A stretch of 64,000 bases of DNA, taken from Rhynchopus euleeides. Taxonomy: Eukaryota > Euglenozoa > Diplonemea > Diplonemida > Diplonemidae. Both the position numbers and the translations under genes were made by a program. The notes under the pieces are model-generated. The model was not told where the DNA came from. It was given only the letters and a program-made list of their open reading frames with translations, and did no database searches. Positions 30,761 to 40,695 of this stretch are shown piece by piece. Each line of letters opens with the position of its first letter. The first letter of the stretch is position 1. Location: NCBI GenBank assembly GCA_963210315.1, contig OY723241.1:930001-994000 (forward strand). The letters run 5' to 3'.

Positions 30761-32584
30761 TCTTGTTGAACTGCAGCAAGAACGATCTCACGATCTCCCT
30801 TCAGGCTGTCGTCTGCGTAGTTGAGTGAGTACCCAGCTTGTTGAACTGCAGTAATAACGATCTCACGATCACCCTTCAGGCTGTCGTCTGCGTACTTGAG
30901 TGAGTCCCCATCTTGTTGAACTGCAGCCAGAACGATCTCACGATCACCCTTCAGGCTGTCGTCTGCGTAGTTGAGTGAGTACCCAGCTTGTTGAACTGCA
31001 GTAATAACGATCTCACGATCACCCTTCAGGCTGTCGTCTGCGTACCTGAGTGAGCGCCCAGCTTGTTGAACTGCAGCAAGAACGATCTCACGATCACCCT
31101 TCAGGCTGTCGTCTGCGTACTTGAGTGAGTCCCCATCTTGTTGAACTGCAGCAAGAACGATCTCACGATCACCCTTCAGGCTGTCGTCTGCGTAGTTGAG
31201 TGAGTACCCAGCTTGTTGAACTGCAGTAATAACGATCTCACGATCACCCTTCAGGCTGTCGTCTGCGCACTCGAGTGAGTACCCAGCTTGTTGAACTGCA
31301 GTAAGAACGATCTCACAATCACCCTTCAGGCTGTCGTCTGCGTACTTGAGTGAGTGCCCATTTTGTTGAACTGCAGCAAGAACGATCTCACGATCACCCT
31401 TCAGGCTGTCGTGTGCGTACGCGAGTGAGTACCCATGTTGTTGAACTGCAGCAAGAACGATCTCACGATCACCCTTCAGGCTGTCGTCTGCGTACTGGAG
31501 TGAGTCCCCATCTTGTTGAACTGCAGCAAGAACGATCTCACGATCACCCTTCAGGCTGTCGTCTGCGTAGTTGAGTGAGTACCCAGCTTGTTGAACTGCA
31601 GTAAGAACGATCTCACGATCACCCTTCAGGCTGTCGTCTGCGTACTGGAGTGAGTACCTATGTTGTTGAACTGCAGCAAGAACGATCTCACGATCACCCT
31701 TCAGGCTGTCGTCTGCGTAGTTGAGTGAGTACCCAGCTTGTTGAACTGCAGTAAGAACGATCTCACGATCACCCTTCAGGCTGTCGTCTGCGTAGTTGAG
31801 TGAGTACCCATGTTGTTGAACTGCAGCAAGAACGATCTCACGATCACCCTTCAGGCTGTCGTCTGCGTAGTTGAGTGAGTACCCAGCTTGTTGAACTGCA
31901 GTAATAACGATCTCACGATCACCCTTCAGGCTGTCGTCTGCGCACTCGAGTGAGTACCCAGCTTGTTGAACTGCAGTAAGAACGATCTCACAATCACCCT
32001 TCAGGCTGTCGTCTGCGTACTTGAGTGAGTGCCCATTTTGTTGAACTGCAGCAAGAACGATCTCACGATCACCCTTCAGGCTGTCGTGTGCGTACGCGAG
32101 TGAGTACCCATGTTGTTGAACTGCAGCAAGAACGATCTCACGATCACCCTTCAGGCTGTCGTCTGCGTACTGGAGTGAGTCCCCATCTTGTTGAACTGCA
32201 GCAAGAACGATCTCACGATCACCCTTCAGGCTGTCGTCTGCGTAGTTGAGTGAGTACCCAGCTTGTTGAACTGCAGTAAGAACGATCTCACGATCACCCT
32301 TCAGGCTGTCGTCTGCGTACTGGAGTGAGTACCTATGTTGTTGAACTGCAGCAAGAACGATCTCACGATCACCCTTCAGGCTGTCGTCTGCGTAGTTGAG
32401 TGAGTACCCAGCTTGTTGAACTGCAGTAAGAACGATCTCACGATCACCCTTCAGGCTGTCGTCTGCGTAGTTGAGTGAGTACCCATGTTGTTGAACTGCA
32501 GCAAGAACGATCTCACGATCACCCTTCAGGCTGTCGTCTGCGTACTCGAGTGAGTGCCCATTTTGTTGAATTGCAGCAAGAACG
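30686..32584 (-). pseudogene. DUF4116 repeat array (about 25 x 75 bp), 5' part detached
   Basis: The minus strand is one open frame of 25-residue units reading like SLKGDREIVLAAVQQ then DGHSLEYADD, the DUF4116 type. It ends in ASHHM and TAA at 30686. No ATG opens it: the frame enters the array from non-repeat sequence that is closed by a TAG near 32692. The same gene's 5' part, with its start, lies at 33410-34078, separated by an insertion. A nine-unit block (675 bases) is itself duplicated: about 31170-31845 repeats at 31845-32520, with variants such as TCACAATC recurring at exactly +675. It is scored as a disrupted gene, although splicing across the insertion is not excluded. Confidence 0.7.
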
Positions 32585-33416
32585 TATTGATTTTGTTTAA
32601 AGACTGACTCATCCAGAGGATCCAGGGAGCCCAGCGCAATTGCCAGACCCCCCAGACGGCCAGAAGACGCCGGTCTTCGCCGGGGCGGACCCAGCTAAAA
32701 GCTAACAGCAAGAACAGCAATAAAAAGGGAGAGCGTGCTCCTATCTCTGTGGGCTGGCGGGAAAAGGCTAAAAGGTAGAAAGGAAGGAAGCAATGTGCAA
32801 CAAAATACGATTAATGCACTCGTTTGTTAACACCGCGCCGGTCGCATAATGCTGCGGTCGGATGAACGATTGACTGATCAACTCCAACCCAGTGGGCGTA
32901 AAAAGGAGAAGACGGGAACAACGGCTGGTCTAAACAGGACGAACGGACACTCACCACCACAGGGTATTCCAGAGGCGTTCCTGGTCGCGGCTCGACTCGT
33001 CGAACAACAGGTGACGGGCAAAAGATCGTGGTGAAAAAGAACTAAAAGTAGGAAGGCGAAGGAAGGCAAAGCCGGGGGATCCACGTGTGCGTTGAACTTG
33101 TCCCACGTGCGCGTGTGCGGTAAACTTGTCCCACGCGCCCCGGTGAAAAACACGTAACACGGTTGCCGCCCACAGTTTCTTCTGGCCACGCGGCGCGCTT
33201 CATGAGCGCCGCGTGCAGCCTGACTGGTCTTAGCGGCCTAAGCGAACCACCGGGTCTCCAGAGGGATACATCCAGCCTACACGCAATGCGCTACCTTAAG
33301 CCAAAGCGTGCAGCGTAGCTTACCTCAACGGTCTGTTCGCAAAGGCCCCCAGGGTTCACCACGTGGAGGTGCCAGCCGTAGTCGCCAGGTCCGCTCCCCT
33401 GACGACCCATCACCCC
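32585..33416. mobile_element. 832-bp insertion splitting a DUF4116 gene
   Basis: The 18-base word TGAATTGCAGCAAGAACG lies on both sides (32567-32584 and 33417-33434). It carries the rarer AATTGCAG variant where most units have AACTGCAG, consistent with target duplication. The insert lacks DUF4116 sequence. It contains a perfect hairpin (ACGCGGCGC with GCGCCGCGT near 33188-33214) and a tandem GTGGGACAAGTT word near 33095-33140. No protein is recognised. Because the target is a tandem repeat, flanking identity alone is weaker evidence than usual. Confidence 0.6.
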
Positions 33417-34078
33417 TGAATTGCAGCAAGAACGATCTCACGATCTCCCTTCAGGCTGTCGTCTGCGTACTTGAGTGAGTACCCATTTTGTTGAACTGCA
33501 GCAAGAACGATCTCACGATCACCCTTCAGGCTGTCGTCTGCGTACTCGAGTGAGTGCCCATCTTGTTGAACTGCAGCCAGAACGATCTCACGATCACCCT
33601 TCAGGCTGTCGTCTGCGTACTCGAGTGAGTGCCCATTTTGTTGAATTGCAGCAAGAACGATCTCGCGATCACCCTTCACGGTGGTGTGCGCATGTTTGAA
33701 CCAGTCCCCCTCATACTCGTCGTCATCTTCGTTCGTCAACTCCCGAACGGCTTGAAGGACCTCATCGCGTGTCGTCAACCACAGCGGGACCTGCCACAGT
33801 TGCTTCTCCCCCTTGTGCACCGCATCGAGGTGACGGTCGGGACGGAGGGTGACGTGAACCACGCATCCGGCTTCGACACCTGCATGGCTCAGAGGCTCGT
33901 CGTCACACACCGCCTTGCCCCCCACCGACAGATGCACGTCCTCTTCCTCCACACCATCAGGGTAGCGGAACGCCTCGCGTGCTTGGCGCTTCAGCCTGTC
34001 GGGCTTCTCGTTCATCCCGATGTCGACAGCGTGCGTCACGCCTGTCGCCGCATCCGTCAGGAACACGTCCATAACCAC
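33410..34078 (-). pseudogene. Ubiquitin-like + DUF4116 protein, 5' part (truncated)
   Basis: A 222-residue frame. Residues 1-80 form the ubiquitin-like domain also seen at 36682-39177 and 59379-60839 (VFLTDAATGVTHAVDIGMNE, then VHLSVGGKAVCDDEPLSHAG). An acidic linker and about three DUF4116 units follow. The frame stops at AAIQG exactly where the 832-base insertion begins. The upstream 140 bases match the other two loci, including a CTTTTCACAG acceptor-like sequence just before the ATG. Confidence 0.7.
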
Positions 34079-34222
34079 GCCTGTGAAAAGTTAGCAGCGC
34101 CCTGCAGGGTGGTGTGGCTCTGTGTGTGTGTTGCAATCAATCAGGAGGCATGCGCCCGCTCAGCGTGGTGCATGGTCATACAGACGATTCTCATCAGGTG
34201 CGCGTGTGTGTCTCGGGTCCAA
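34079..34222 (-). promoter_or_regulatory. Conserved 5' leader with 3' splice site, locus A
   Basis: About 140 bases are shared with 39178-39316 and 60840-60978. On the minus strand they end GCTAACTTTTCACAG before the ATG, a branch-point-like CTAAC followed by an acceptor. This suggests that the start codon lies in a second exon. Similarity stops at about 34222. Confidence 0.5.
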
Positions 34223-34445
34223 ACCTGGGCACTTTGGGACCACATAGGCCAGGAAAGCCCAAAGTTTTCGATTTTTTTGGAAAGTGTTCCTGTCCAGTGA
34301 TTTTCCTCTCCGCTGAAAATCTCAAACATGCCGGCGAAAAAAAAAATTCCCACCCGGAAAAAAATTTCTCGGGCGCGCGAAGCGCGCCCGAGACTACGCG
34401 GAGATGGCCAGTCGCATACGCCGGACTTGCGAGACAGGCACACGC

Positions 34446-34508
34446 GACAGGGGGGGTCTGGGGGGCCGAGCCCCCCAGCCGCCGGAGGCCACGGTAGTGA
34501 ACGTCCGT
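34446..34508 (+). repeat. GC-hairpin dispersed unit, copy 5
   Basis: Same unit as at 1975, with GGGGGGCCGAGCCCCCC in the hairpin. Ends ACGTCCGTCC. Confidence 0.75.
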
Positions 34509-34579
34509 CCCGTCGAGGCTACAGATTTTGGGCGTTTTCGCATTCCTGGGGTTGCTGTACGGCTTGTGGGCCTGGGTTC

Positions 34580-34644
34580 CACAAGGGGGGTCTGGGGGGC
34601 GGAGCCCCGCAGCCGCCGGAGGCCACGGTAGTGAACATCTGTTC
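34580..34644 (+). repeat. GC-hairpin dispersed unit, copy 6
   Basis: Pairs with the unit at 34446. One hairpin base is changed (GAGCCCCGCAG). Ends AACATCTGTTC. Confidence 0.75.
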
Positions 34645-36681
34645 TTTGCAGCCACCCTCTGCAGGTCTTGTCCTGCCAATCTGTGACTGCTTGGTGGGGC
34701 TCACAGAGCAGGCCCTCCCATTTTTTTCCTGGGCCTGTTTTTTTTCCCTCCAGGACCTCTCCCCACATGGTTTGACACCACGTGGGTACCCATTTTTTTC
34801 CCACGTGGGTCCACGTGGGGGTTTTTTCCAGGGGTTTCGCTAGCACCGAAAACCGGTGCTTTGCACCAATTGTTTTTTTTTCTGAGGGTTTTTCGGAATG
34901 TGCAAAGCACCGCCCTTGGGCGGGGTGTCATCCTGCAGAAGTCTCCAGTTGGCCAGCAAGGCAAGCGTACGGGGGAGAGCGCTCAGCCGGGGAAGCGACT
35001 CAGTGGCCTGATGAAGGGCGCTGAGTGGCGGCTGGTGCACTTCCCCTTCCATCCTTACCCGTGGGTAAGAGGTCAGACGGGCATATGCCCCATACTAGTA
35101 ATCATTCTCAAGTACTACCTACACCCTAGACCTCCCTAGACGCAGCAGAGCTGCTTAAACAAGTTTACTTGGTAAGGTTGGAAGAGGGGCTGAGGGAAAC
35201 ACCACACAACTCACAGCAGGATTTGTGTCTCTTTTTTCACACACACACACACACAGACACACACACCTAAGGACTCTCCGGTGCCTGTCTTTTTATCTTC
35301 CTTTGACTTTTTGCCAGAGCCTGGGACGGTTTTCCAGCGGTTGGGTTGAACAGTGCCCATTCCGCACCCAGAACAGGCAGACCTTTCATTCTTATTTTCG
35401 GGTTGTGAGTCGTTCCGTGCAGGCTTGCTCCGTATTCCTTGAAAAATAGCCAAAATTCCGGAAATGTATTCCTGCTTTTTTCTAAGGATTTTTGCCTTGG
35501 ATTTCGGACCCAGCAGTTCCCTGTGCCAGTCCCACAACCTCACGCAGTACACTGCCTTGGAAAATTCTGTCACAAATCACTCATGGGCGCTCGTTTCGGC
35601 ACGACTGCCGCAACCGAAACCGCATGGTGAAGGCCTCCTCGATCGAGACCACCACTGGCAGCCCCAGGTCCGGTAGCTCGCCATCCTCGGCCAAACAAAA
35701 TGTCGGCAATGACCGCCTTGTTTTCATTGTGCTGTAAGGCGCGTACGACCGATGCATGCGATGGTTGCCTCAACAGCATGAGGCGCTGCGCGGCCTGATG
35801 ACCTCCTATAGGGTCGGCGCCACCTGACAGTTCCCACTGGTTCGACTCGCTAGATGGGGTATCCGGCGTCCACGGCTCACTCCTGTGGCCAAAAAATGGG
35901 TTTCGGGGGGGTGTCGATTCTGGACAAAAAATAATTTTTTTCAAAAAAAAAATCGAAAAATCGGGGGAAAATGCTGAAAAATGGCAAAAAAAAGAGTATG
36001 GGGAGTTGGGTCCAGTTTAGCAAAGTCGTCATATTTTTCGGGTGTTTTTTTGAATGGGACACCCGAAGAACCCGTTGAGACGTGAATGACATCGTGAACA
36101 TATCTGCCAGAGAATCCTCAAGCTTGGTGCCTCAAGAACGTGGGACAACACGGCGCTGCAGGCGCATCCTGGGCCGCAGACCAGCAAGCCGGCAAAATAG
36201 CCAAGGCCGCCTACACGGCGAGCCTTCTACAGATTCCAGATTGCTCAAACGAGCGTGTCCAGGAAGCTTGAGCTTTGGGTGGGGACGGGGGGGGGGGGGG
36301 GCGGGGGGCGGGGCGGGGGTGTTGGTTATTCCTCATCATCAGCGCGGTCGTCCTCTCCACTGTTTTTTATGGGACACCCCGAAGAACCCCAGGATAGGCA
36401 GGGTGATGTGCACATTATCCGCGAGGCAGGGAGGACACGCCTCGGGCCGCCGCACAAAATCAGGGGTGTCCACCACCCTCCAAGCTGCCGCGCAGCCATC
36501 CAAAAGCAACTGCATGCCTTTCACTGAATATTGGAGTAGTGTAGCCACAGCCCATCAGAGCTGTCAACTGCACTGATTCCTGCAAGCTCAAACCCCCATG
36601 ATAACGAAACGAAGCAAACCATACACCATAACAAATCGAGACAGAACACACACGTCATCTCTTCGACCCTGCCCGGCAATT

Positions 36682-39177
36682 TCACTTGCCCTTCTTCCCC
36701 TTCGCAGTGGTCTTCTTCGCAGCGGCCTTCGCAGCGGTCTTCTTCACAGAGGCCTTCTTGTACTTCTTGCTTGCGGGGGCCGCACTGCCAGCAGGCGGCG
36801 AGCTCTCGGAGGGCCGCTTCTTAGCAGAACCCTCCTTCCCCGCAGGGGGCTGTCTCGTAGGGGGGTTCTCACACGGAGACGAAGAAGAGGAAGTGTTTGT
36901 AGCGGTCTTCTTCGCAGCGGCCTTCGCAGCGGTCTTCTTCACAGCGGCCTTCTTGTCCCTCTTGCTTGCGGGGGCCTTACTGCCAGCAGGCGGCGAGCTC
37001 TCGGAGGGCCGCTTCTTAGCAGAACCCTCCTTCCCGGCAGGGGGCTGTCTCGCAGGGGGGTTCTCCACATGGGGTGGGGTTTTGGAGGAGCGCGGCCTTT
37101 TCTTGGGCGGGACATCGTCAGAAGATGAAGAAGACGAAGACGAAGAGGAAGAGGAAGAAGAGGAAGTGTTTGTGGAAGAAGAAGTATTCGGGGAAGAAGA
37201 GGAAGAGGGGATGTCAGCCGTTTCTTCCGTGTCCGACGAATCCTCGCCCTCCAGATCCCGACACTCGGAGGACCCCACACTGGCCCCGTCCGCGTCCTCT
37301 TCCCCACCATCCAGAAACAGGCGATCCCTATCGAAGCGGGAAGTCCACACCTGTCTGCTGGACTTCCAGGGCCCAGGGTCCACCGACAGATTGGCCCCAC
37401 CCAGTGCGCCCCAATCCTCCCTCCTCGTGGCTGCGAGGGTCTGCCACCTGGCCTTCTTCTCCTTCGCAGCCCACAACTCCAGCAGGGTGTCGGCCGCAGT
37501 CTTTGAGGCGGCAGCCTCATCATCGCTCCACGGGTAGCTCGCCGTGTCGGCTTGACGCGTGAGCTTGCTCGCCAGGAGCGTGTACCCGCACAGGGGCATC
37601 TCCGGAATACTCCAGCGCAGCCTGAAGTTGTGCAGGTGGGCGGCCACCTGGAAGCAGGGGTTCAGCCAATTGAGGCCGCCCTTCACAGTCTCCAGGTTCC
37701 AGATCTTCCGGAAGATCGCGAACGACTGCTTCAGGCGTGCGATGGCCCTCTCCACACGCGAACGGCCAGCAGCGTGTGCGCGGTTGAACTCTACGCACCC
37801 AGGAGTACGCAGGCGGGAGAAGAAGTCGAAGTCCGTCGACCTGTTCTCGTCGTTCGGCTTCGCGACGCGGCGGTTCGGCATCACGACACAGGCCGCGTCA
37901 GCATACGCCCCGTCACCGAGGACGATGTCATTCGCGCGGAGAGGGACGCGTTTGTAGGTGTCGGCCTGCGGGGGCTTCCTGGCGGATCCCCAGATGTCCC
38001 CATCGGGTCGGGGCCCGGGGTTCAGCGCCGACAACCCCGCAATGAAGCCGAGGGCTGTGATGCACAGCTGCAGCTTCTTCGCGTGGCGGGAGTAGTACCC
38101 ACTGTAGTCTGTCTTATTTGCACAGACGTACACGGGGAACACGTCCACCGCAAGCGACGCGAGGGGCTGGAAGGGGAAGTGGTTCACTGAGCGGTGAGCC
38201 CAGGGCTTGGTGAACCACTCACGGCCCTTCACATCTGTCCCCATCTCATCCATGCTGGAGAGGAGATGCATCACCCCCTTGTGGTACTCCGCCGACAGAG
38301 TCTCGCGCTCGAGAGAGACTCCTGGGAGGTGCTGCCTGAAACCGGCGTTGCTCAGCTCCGGGACGTGGCGAAGGTACACCAGGGAGATGAGGAGGCAGCG
38401 GCGCGGGCATGCGCTATCCCCGCCGTAGAGGTCGTAGAGCTTTGTCAGCTGCCAGGGGTGAAACCCAGTGGCAGCGAAGGAGAAGTCCGTCCTGGGATCA
38501 GGATCCCCAAAGAAGGGAAGCCAGGCGCTCACATCCACATCCTGCGTCTTGTGCCCGAGGAGCGGGTGGTCCGCATCCTTCTCCCCCTGCGTCTTCCGCA
38601 GATCCGCCATCTTCAGGCGCATCTCTTGTTGAACTGCAGCAAGAACGATCTCACGATCTCCCTTCAGACTGTCGTCTGCGTACTGGAGTGAGTACCCACG
38701 TTGTTGAACTGCTGCATGAACAAGTTCACGATCACCCTTCACGGTGGTGTGCGCATGTTCGAGCCAGTCTGGCACTCCTTCCCCCCCATCCTCGTCGTCA
38801 GACTCGTTGTCATCCTCGTTGTCATCCTCGTCCGTCAACTCCCGAACGGCTTGAAGGACCTCATCGCGTGTCGTCACCCACAGCGGGACCTGCCACAGTT
38901 GCTTCTCCCCCTTGTGCACCGCATCGAGGTGACGGTCGGGACAGAGGGTGACGTCAACCACGCATCCGGCTTCGACACCTGCATGGCTCAGAGGCTCGTC
39001 GTCACACACCGCCTTGCCCCCCACCGACAGATGCACGTCCTCTTCCTCGACACCATCAGGGTAGCGGAACGCCTCGCCTGCTTCGAGCTTCAGCCTGTCG
39101 GGCTTCTCGTCCATCCCGATGTCGACAGCGTGCGTCACGCCTGTCGCCGCATCCGTCAGGAACACCTCCATAACCAC
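36682..39177 (-). CDS. Ubiquitin-like/DUF4116/Harbinger-type DDE transposase fusion
   Basis: Intact 831-residue frame. Residues 1-80 are a ubiquitin-like fold. An acidic linker carries about 1.7 DUF4116 units (143-184), and the frame then passes without a stop into a PIF/Harbinger (DDE_4-type) transposase. The catalytic acids are visible: D345 in SLAVDVFPVY, D422 in VLGDGAYADA and E476 in GRSRVERAIARLKQSF. SGYYSRHAKKLQLCITAL is the family's conserved strand region. A Ser/Asp-rich segment (about 640-690) and a Lys/Ala/Pro tail with two copies of a roughly 60-residue block (PPAGKEGSAKKRPSESS...) complete it, perhaps for DNA or chromatin binding. Upstream sequence is shared with 60840-62353. No helix-turn-helix partner ORF or terminal repeats were identified. 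Confidence 0.85.
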   Translation of the reverse strand: MVMEVFLTDAATGVTHAVDIGMDEKPDRLKLEAGEAFRYPDGVEEEDVHLSVGGKAVCDDEPLSHAGVEAGCVVDVTLCPDRHLDAVHKGEKQLWQVPLWVTTRDEVLQAVRELTDEDDNEDDNESDDEDGGEGVPDWLEHAHTTVKGDRELVHAAVQQRGYSLQYADDSLKGDREIVLAAVQQEMRLKMADLRKTQGEKDADHPLLGHKTQDVDVSAWLPFFGDPDPRTDFSFAATGFHPWQLTKLYDLYGGDSACPRRCLLISLVYLRHVPELSNAGFRQHLPGVSLERETLSAEYHKGVMHLLSSMDEMGTDVKGREWFTKPWAHRSVNHFPFQPLASLAVDVFPVYVCANKTDYSGYYSRHAKKLQLCITALGFIAGLSALNPGPRPDGDIWGSARKPPQADTYKRVPLRANDIVLGDGAYADAACVVMPNRRVAKPNDENRSTDFDFFSRLRTPGCVEFNRAHAAGRSRVERAIARLKQSFAIFRKIWNLETVKGGLNWLNPCFQVAAHLHNFRLRWSIPEMPLCGYTLLASKLTRQADTASYPWSDDEAAASKTAADTLLELWAAKEKKARWQTLAATRREDWGALGGANLSVDPGPWKSSRQVWTSRFDRDRLFLDGGEEDADGASVGSSECRDLEGEDSSDTEETADIPSSSSSPNTSSSTNTSSSSSSSSSSSSSSSDDVPPKKRPRSSKTPPHVENPPARQPPAGKEGSAKKRPSESSPPAGSKAPASKRDKKAAVKKTAAKAAAKKTATNTSSSSSPCENPPTRQPPAGKEGSAKKRPSESSPPAGSAAPASKKYKKASVKKTAAKAAAKKTTAKGKKGK

Positions 39178-40692
39178 GTCTGTGAAAAGTTAGCAGCGCC
39201 CTGCAGGGTGGTGTGGCTCTGTGTGTGTGTTGCAATCAATCAGGAGGCATGCGCCCGCTCAGCGTGGTGCATGGTCATAAAGACGATTCTCATCAGGTGC
39301 GCGTGTGTGTCTCGGGTCCACAGACGGTGCCACGGTAAGTCAGTGGGAAGCACAAGGGTGTCAAGGGTGGTGGAGGATGGGACGTCGGCTCTTCGTAACT
39401 TACATCACCAGGACACTGCGGGTGAGAAAAGAGGATCGGGAAGGGCAAGTGGCCACACGGGTCAAGCCTTATTGGGTTGCTTTGTTCGTACAGGGCCACT
39501 GCCTGATGGGGAGGCGCACCGAGTCAGCTCTGGTGCTACCTGCCACCGACACACGTCAGACACTGCTGGCATCAGATGGGCAGGCACACCGAGCTTCTGT
39601 GCTGCACGGCTTCACAGCCAGCCCGCGTATGCGAAGGGGATGCTGACACAGTCATGCGGCAGACGGGACATGAGGGGGCAGGAAGGTGAACCCAGGTTCA
39701 GACTGCGACGGCTGGGCAGTGCGCTTTGATGAAATCACCGTTGTTGATTTGCCGAGCCCGCCGGCTGTCTGCGTACCCGGGCCAGTGACAAGACGAAAGG
39801 GAGGTGGGGTGTTCTCCGGCAAAGGGGAAGAGGATGCCACGTTGGGGAAAGGTCTAAGCGACGAGATATCAGGATATGGGCCACTCAAGGAACTGACTAC
39901 GGTGCAAGTAGCTTGTCTTTTGTTGAAAGGCGCGGCATCAGCCACATCCTGCACATCAGCCAGCCTCTTAAGCAAGGTAGGAAGAGGCAGGGAAGAGAGA
40001 GAAGGGGCTGGCGGCAGCTCGAGGTCGCAGCATGCCACGACCCCGTCTGCACCGGGACAAGACACATCTGAACAGAGGGGCTCCACCCTCTCTAGCACTG
40101 GGTCACTCTCATAAACATAACTGGCGGCGCTCTCAGTGGCAACCTGTCCCAGTGCGGTCTCACATCCCTCAGATGGGGGTCCATCATCATCACCGTCGGC
40201 GGCTGAGGGCGCGTCGGCGGCCTCGTCGCGCTCGCTGTCGTCGGCACCACCGCCTACGCCAGCGGCAGGGGGGCTGTCCCCGCCCGCGTCGTCGTCGCAG
40301 GAGTCCGCCTCCTCGTCGCCGCTGCCCGAGGGGCCACCTGCGGAGTGCCCATCGGCGCTGCCGTCATCATCAGCAGAACACATCTCGCTGTCCTCGTCAT
40401 CGGGGGGTTCGTGGTGGCCCTCCTCGCAGCAGGTCTCCGCCTTGGTGCATGCACCACACCTCGTCATCTTGTGCTCCTCACAGCACAGTACAGACAGACC
40501 GTCGTCATGCGAGTGGCGCGCGCGACAGCACGCTTCCAGGAGCGTCTGGTAGTTGCGCTCCTGGCCATCGCAGACATCACACCTCGGCTTGGAGTGTGCG
40601 TTGCAGACCCGCGACGTACCGTGTATGGCCAGGTGCTCAGGCACAAGCGTTGGCGTGGCGCTACGGGCCGGTCCAGACCCGGGGGTTTCCCA
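39178..40692 (-). repeat. 1.5-kb upstream block, copy 1
   Basis: Almost base-for-base identical to 60840-62353 (a few substitutions and a one-base indel near 40668). It holds the leader/acceptor sequence and the B-box-like ORF. Similarity ends at GGGGTTTCCCAC. Confidence 0.9.
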
Positions 40693-40695
40693 CAC
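39652..40695 (-). CDS. B-box-like zinc-binding protein, copy 1
   Basis: 347-residue frame. Near the N-terminus there is a dense Cys/His region (CNAHSKPRCDVCDGQ, then LCCEEHKMTRCGACTKAETC, then CEEGHH) spaced like a B-box-type zinc finger. An acidic, Ser/Gly-rich middle and a Leu-rich stretch (LPLPTLLKRLADVQDVAD) follow. The partner ORF at 61314 differs by only three residues over about 335, but a one-base indel changes the first 10-15 residues. The drawn start is therefore doubtful, and an upstream exon is likely. It lies on the same strand 475 bases upstream of the transposase fusion and could belong to the same mobile unit. Confidence 0.55.
   Translation of the reverse strand: MWETPGSGPARSATPTLVPEHLAIHGTSRVCNAHSKPRCDVCDGQERNYQTLLEACCRARHSHDDGLSVLCCEEHKMTRCGACTKAETCCEEGHHEPPDDEDSEMCSADDDGSADGHSAGGPSGSGDEEADSCDDDAGGDSPPAAGVGGGADDSERDEAADAPSAADGDDDGPPSEGCETALGQVATESAASYVYESDPVLERVEPLCSDVSCPGADGVVACCDLELPPAPSLSSLPLPTLLKRLADVQDVADAAPFNKRQATCTVVSSLSGPYPDISSLRPFPNVASSSPLPENTPPPFRLVTGPGTQTAGGLGKSTTVISSKRTAQPSQSEPGFTFLPPHVPSAA

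Larger units (their letters stand above)
34223..36600. other. Intergenic with repeat copies
   Basis: No gene supported. It has two GC-hairpin units, a roughly 90-base stretch (34975-35070) whose reverse complement recurs at 50795-50885, the TTCGGGTTGTGAGTCGTTCC repeat at 35398, an A-rich tract at 35930-36000, and a G run at 36286-36303. Confidence 0.5.

Noticed and set aside
30700-32580. CRISPR-like array of regular 75-bp repeats
   Set aside because: There are no unique spacers. The whole 75-bp period is conserved and translates as 25-residue DUF4116 units, and the genome is eukaryotic.
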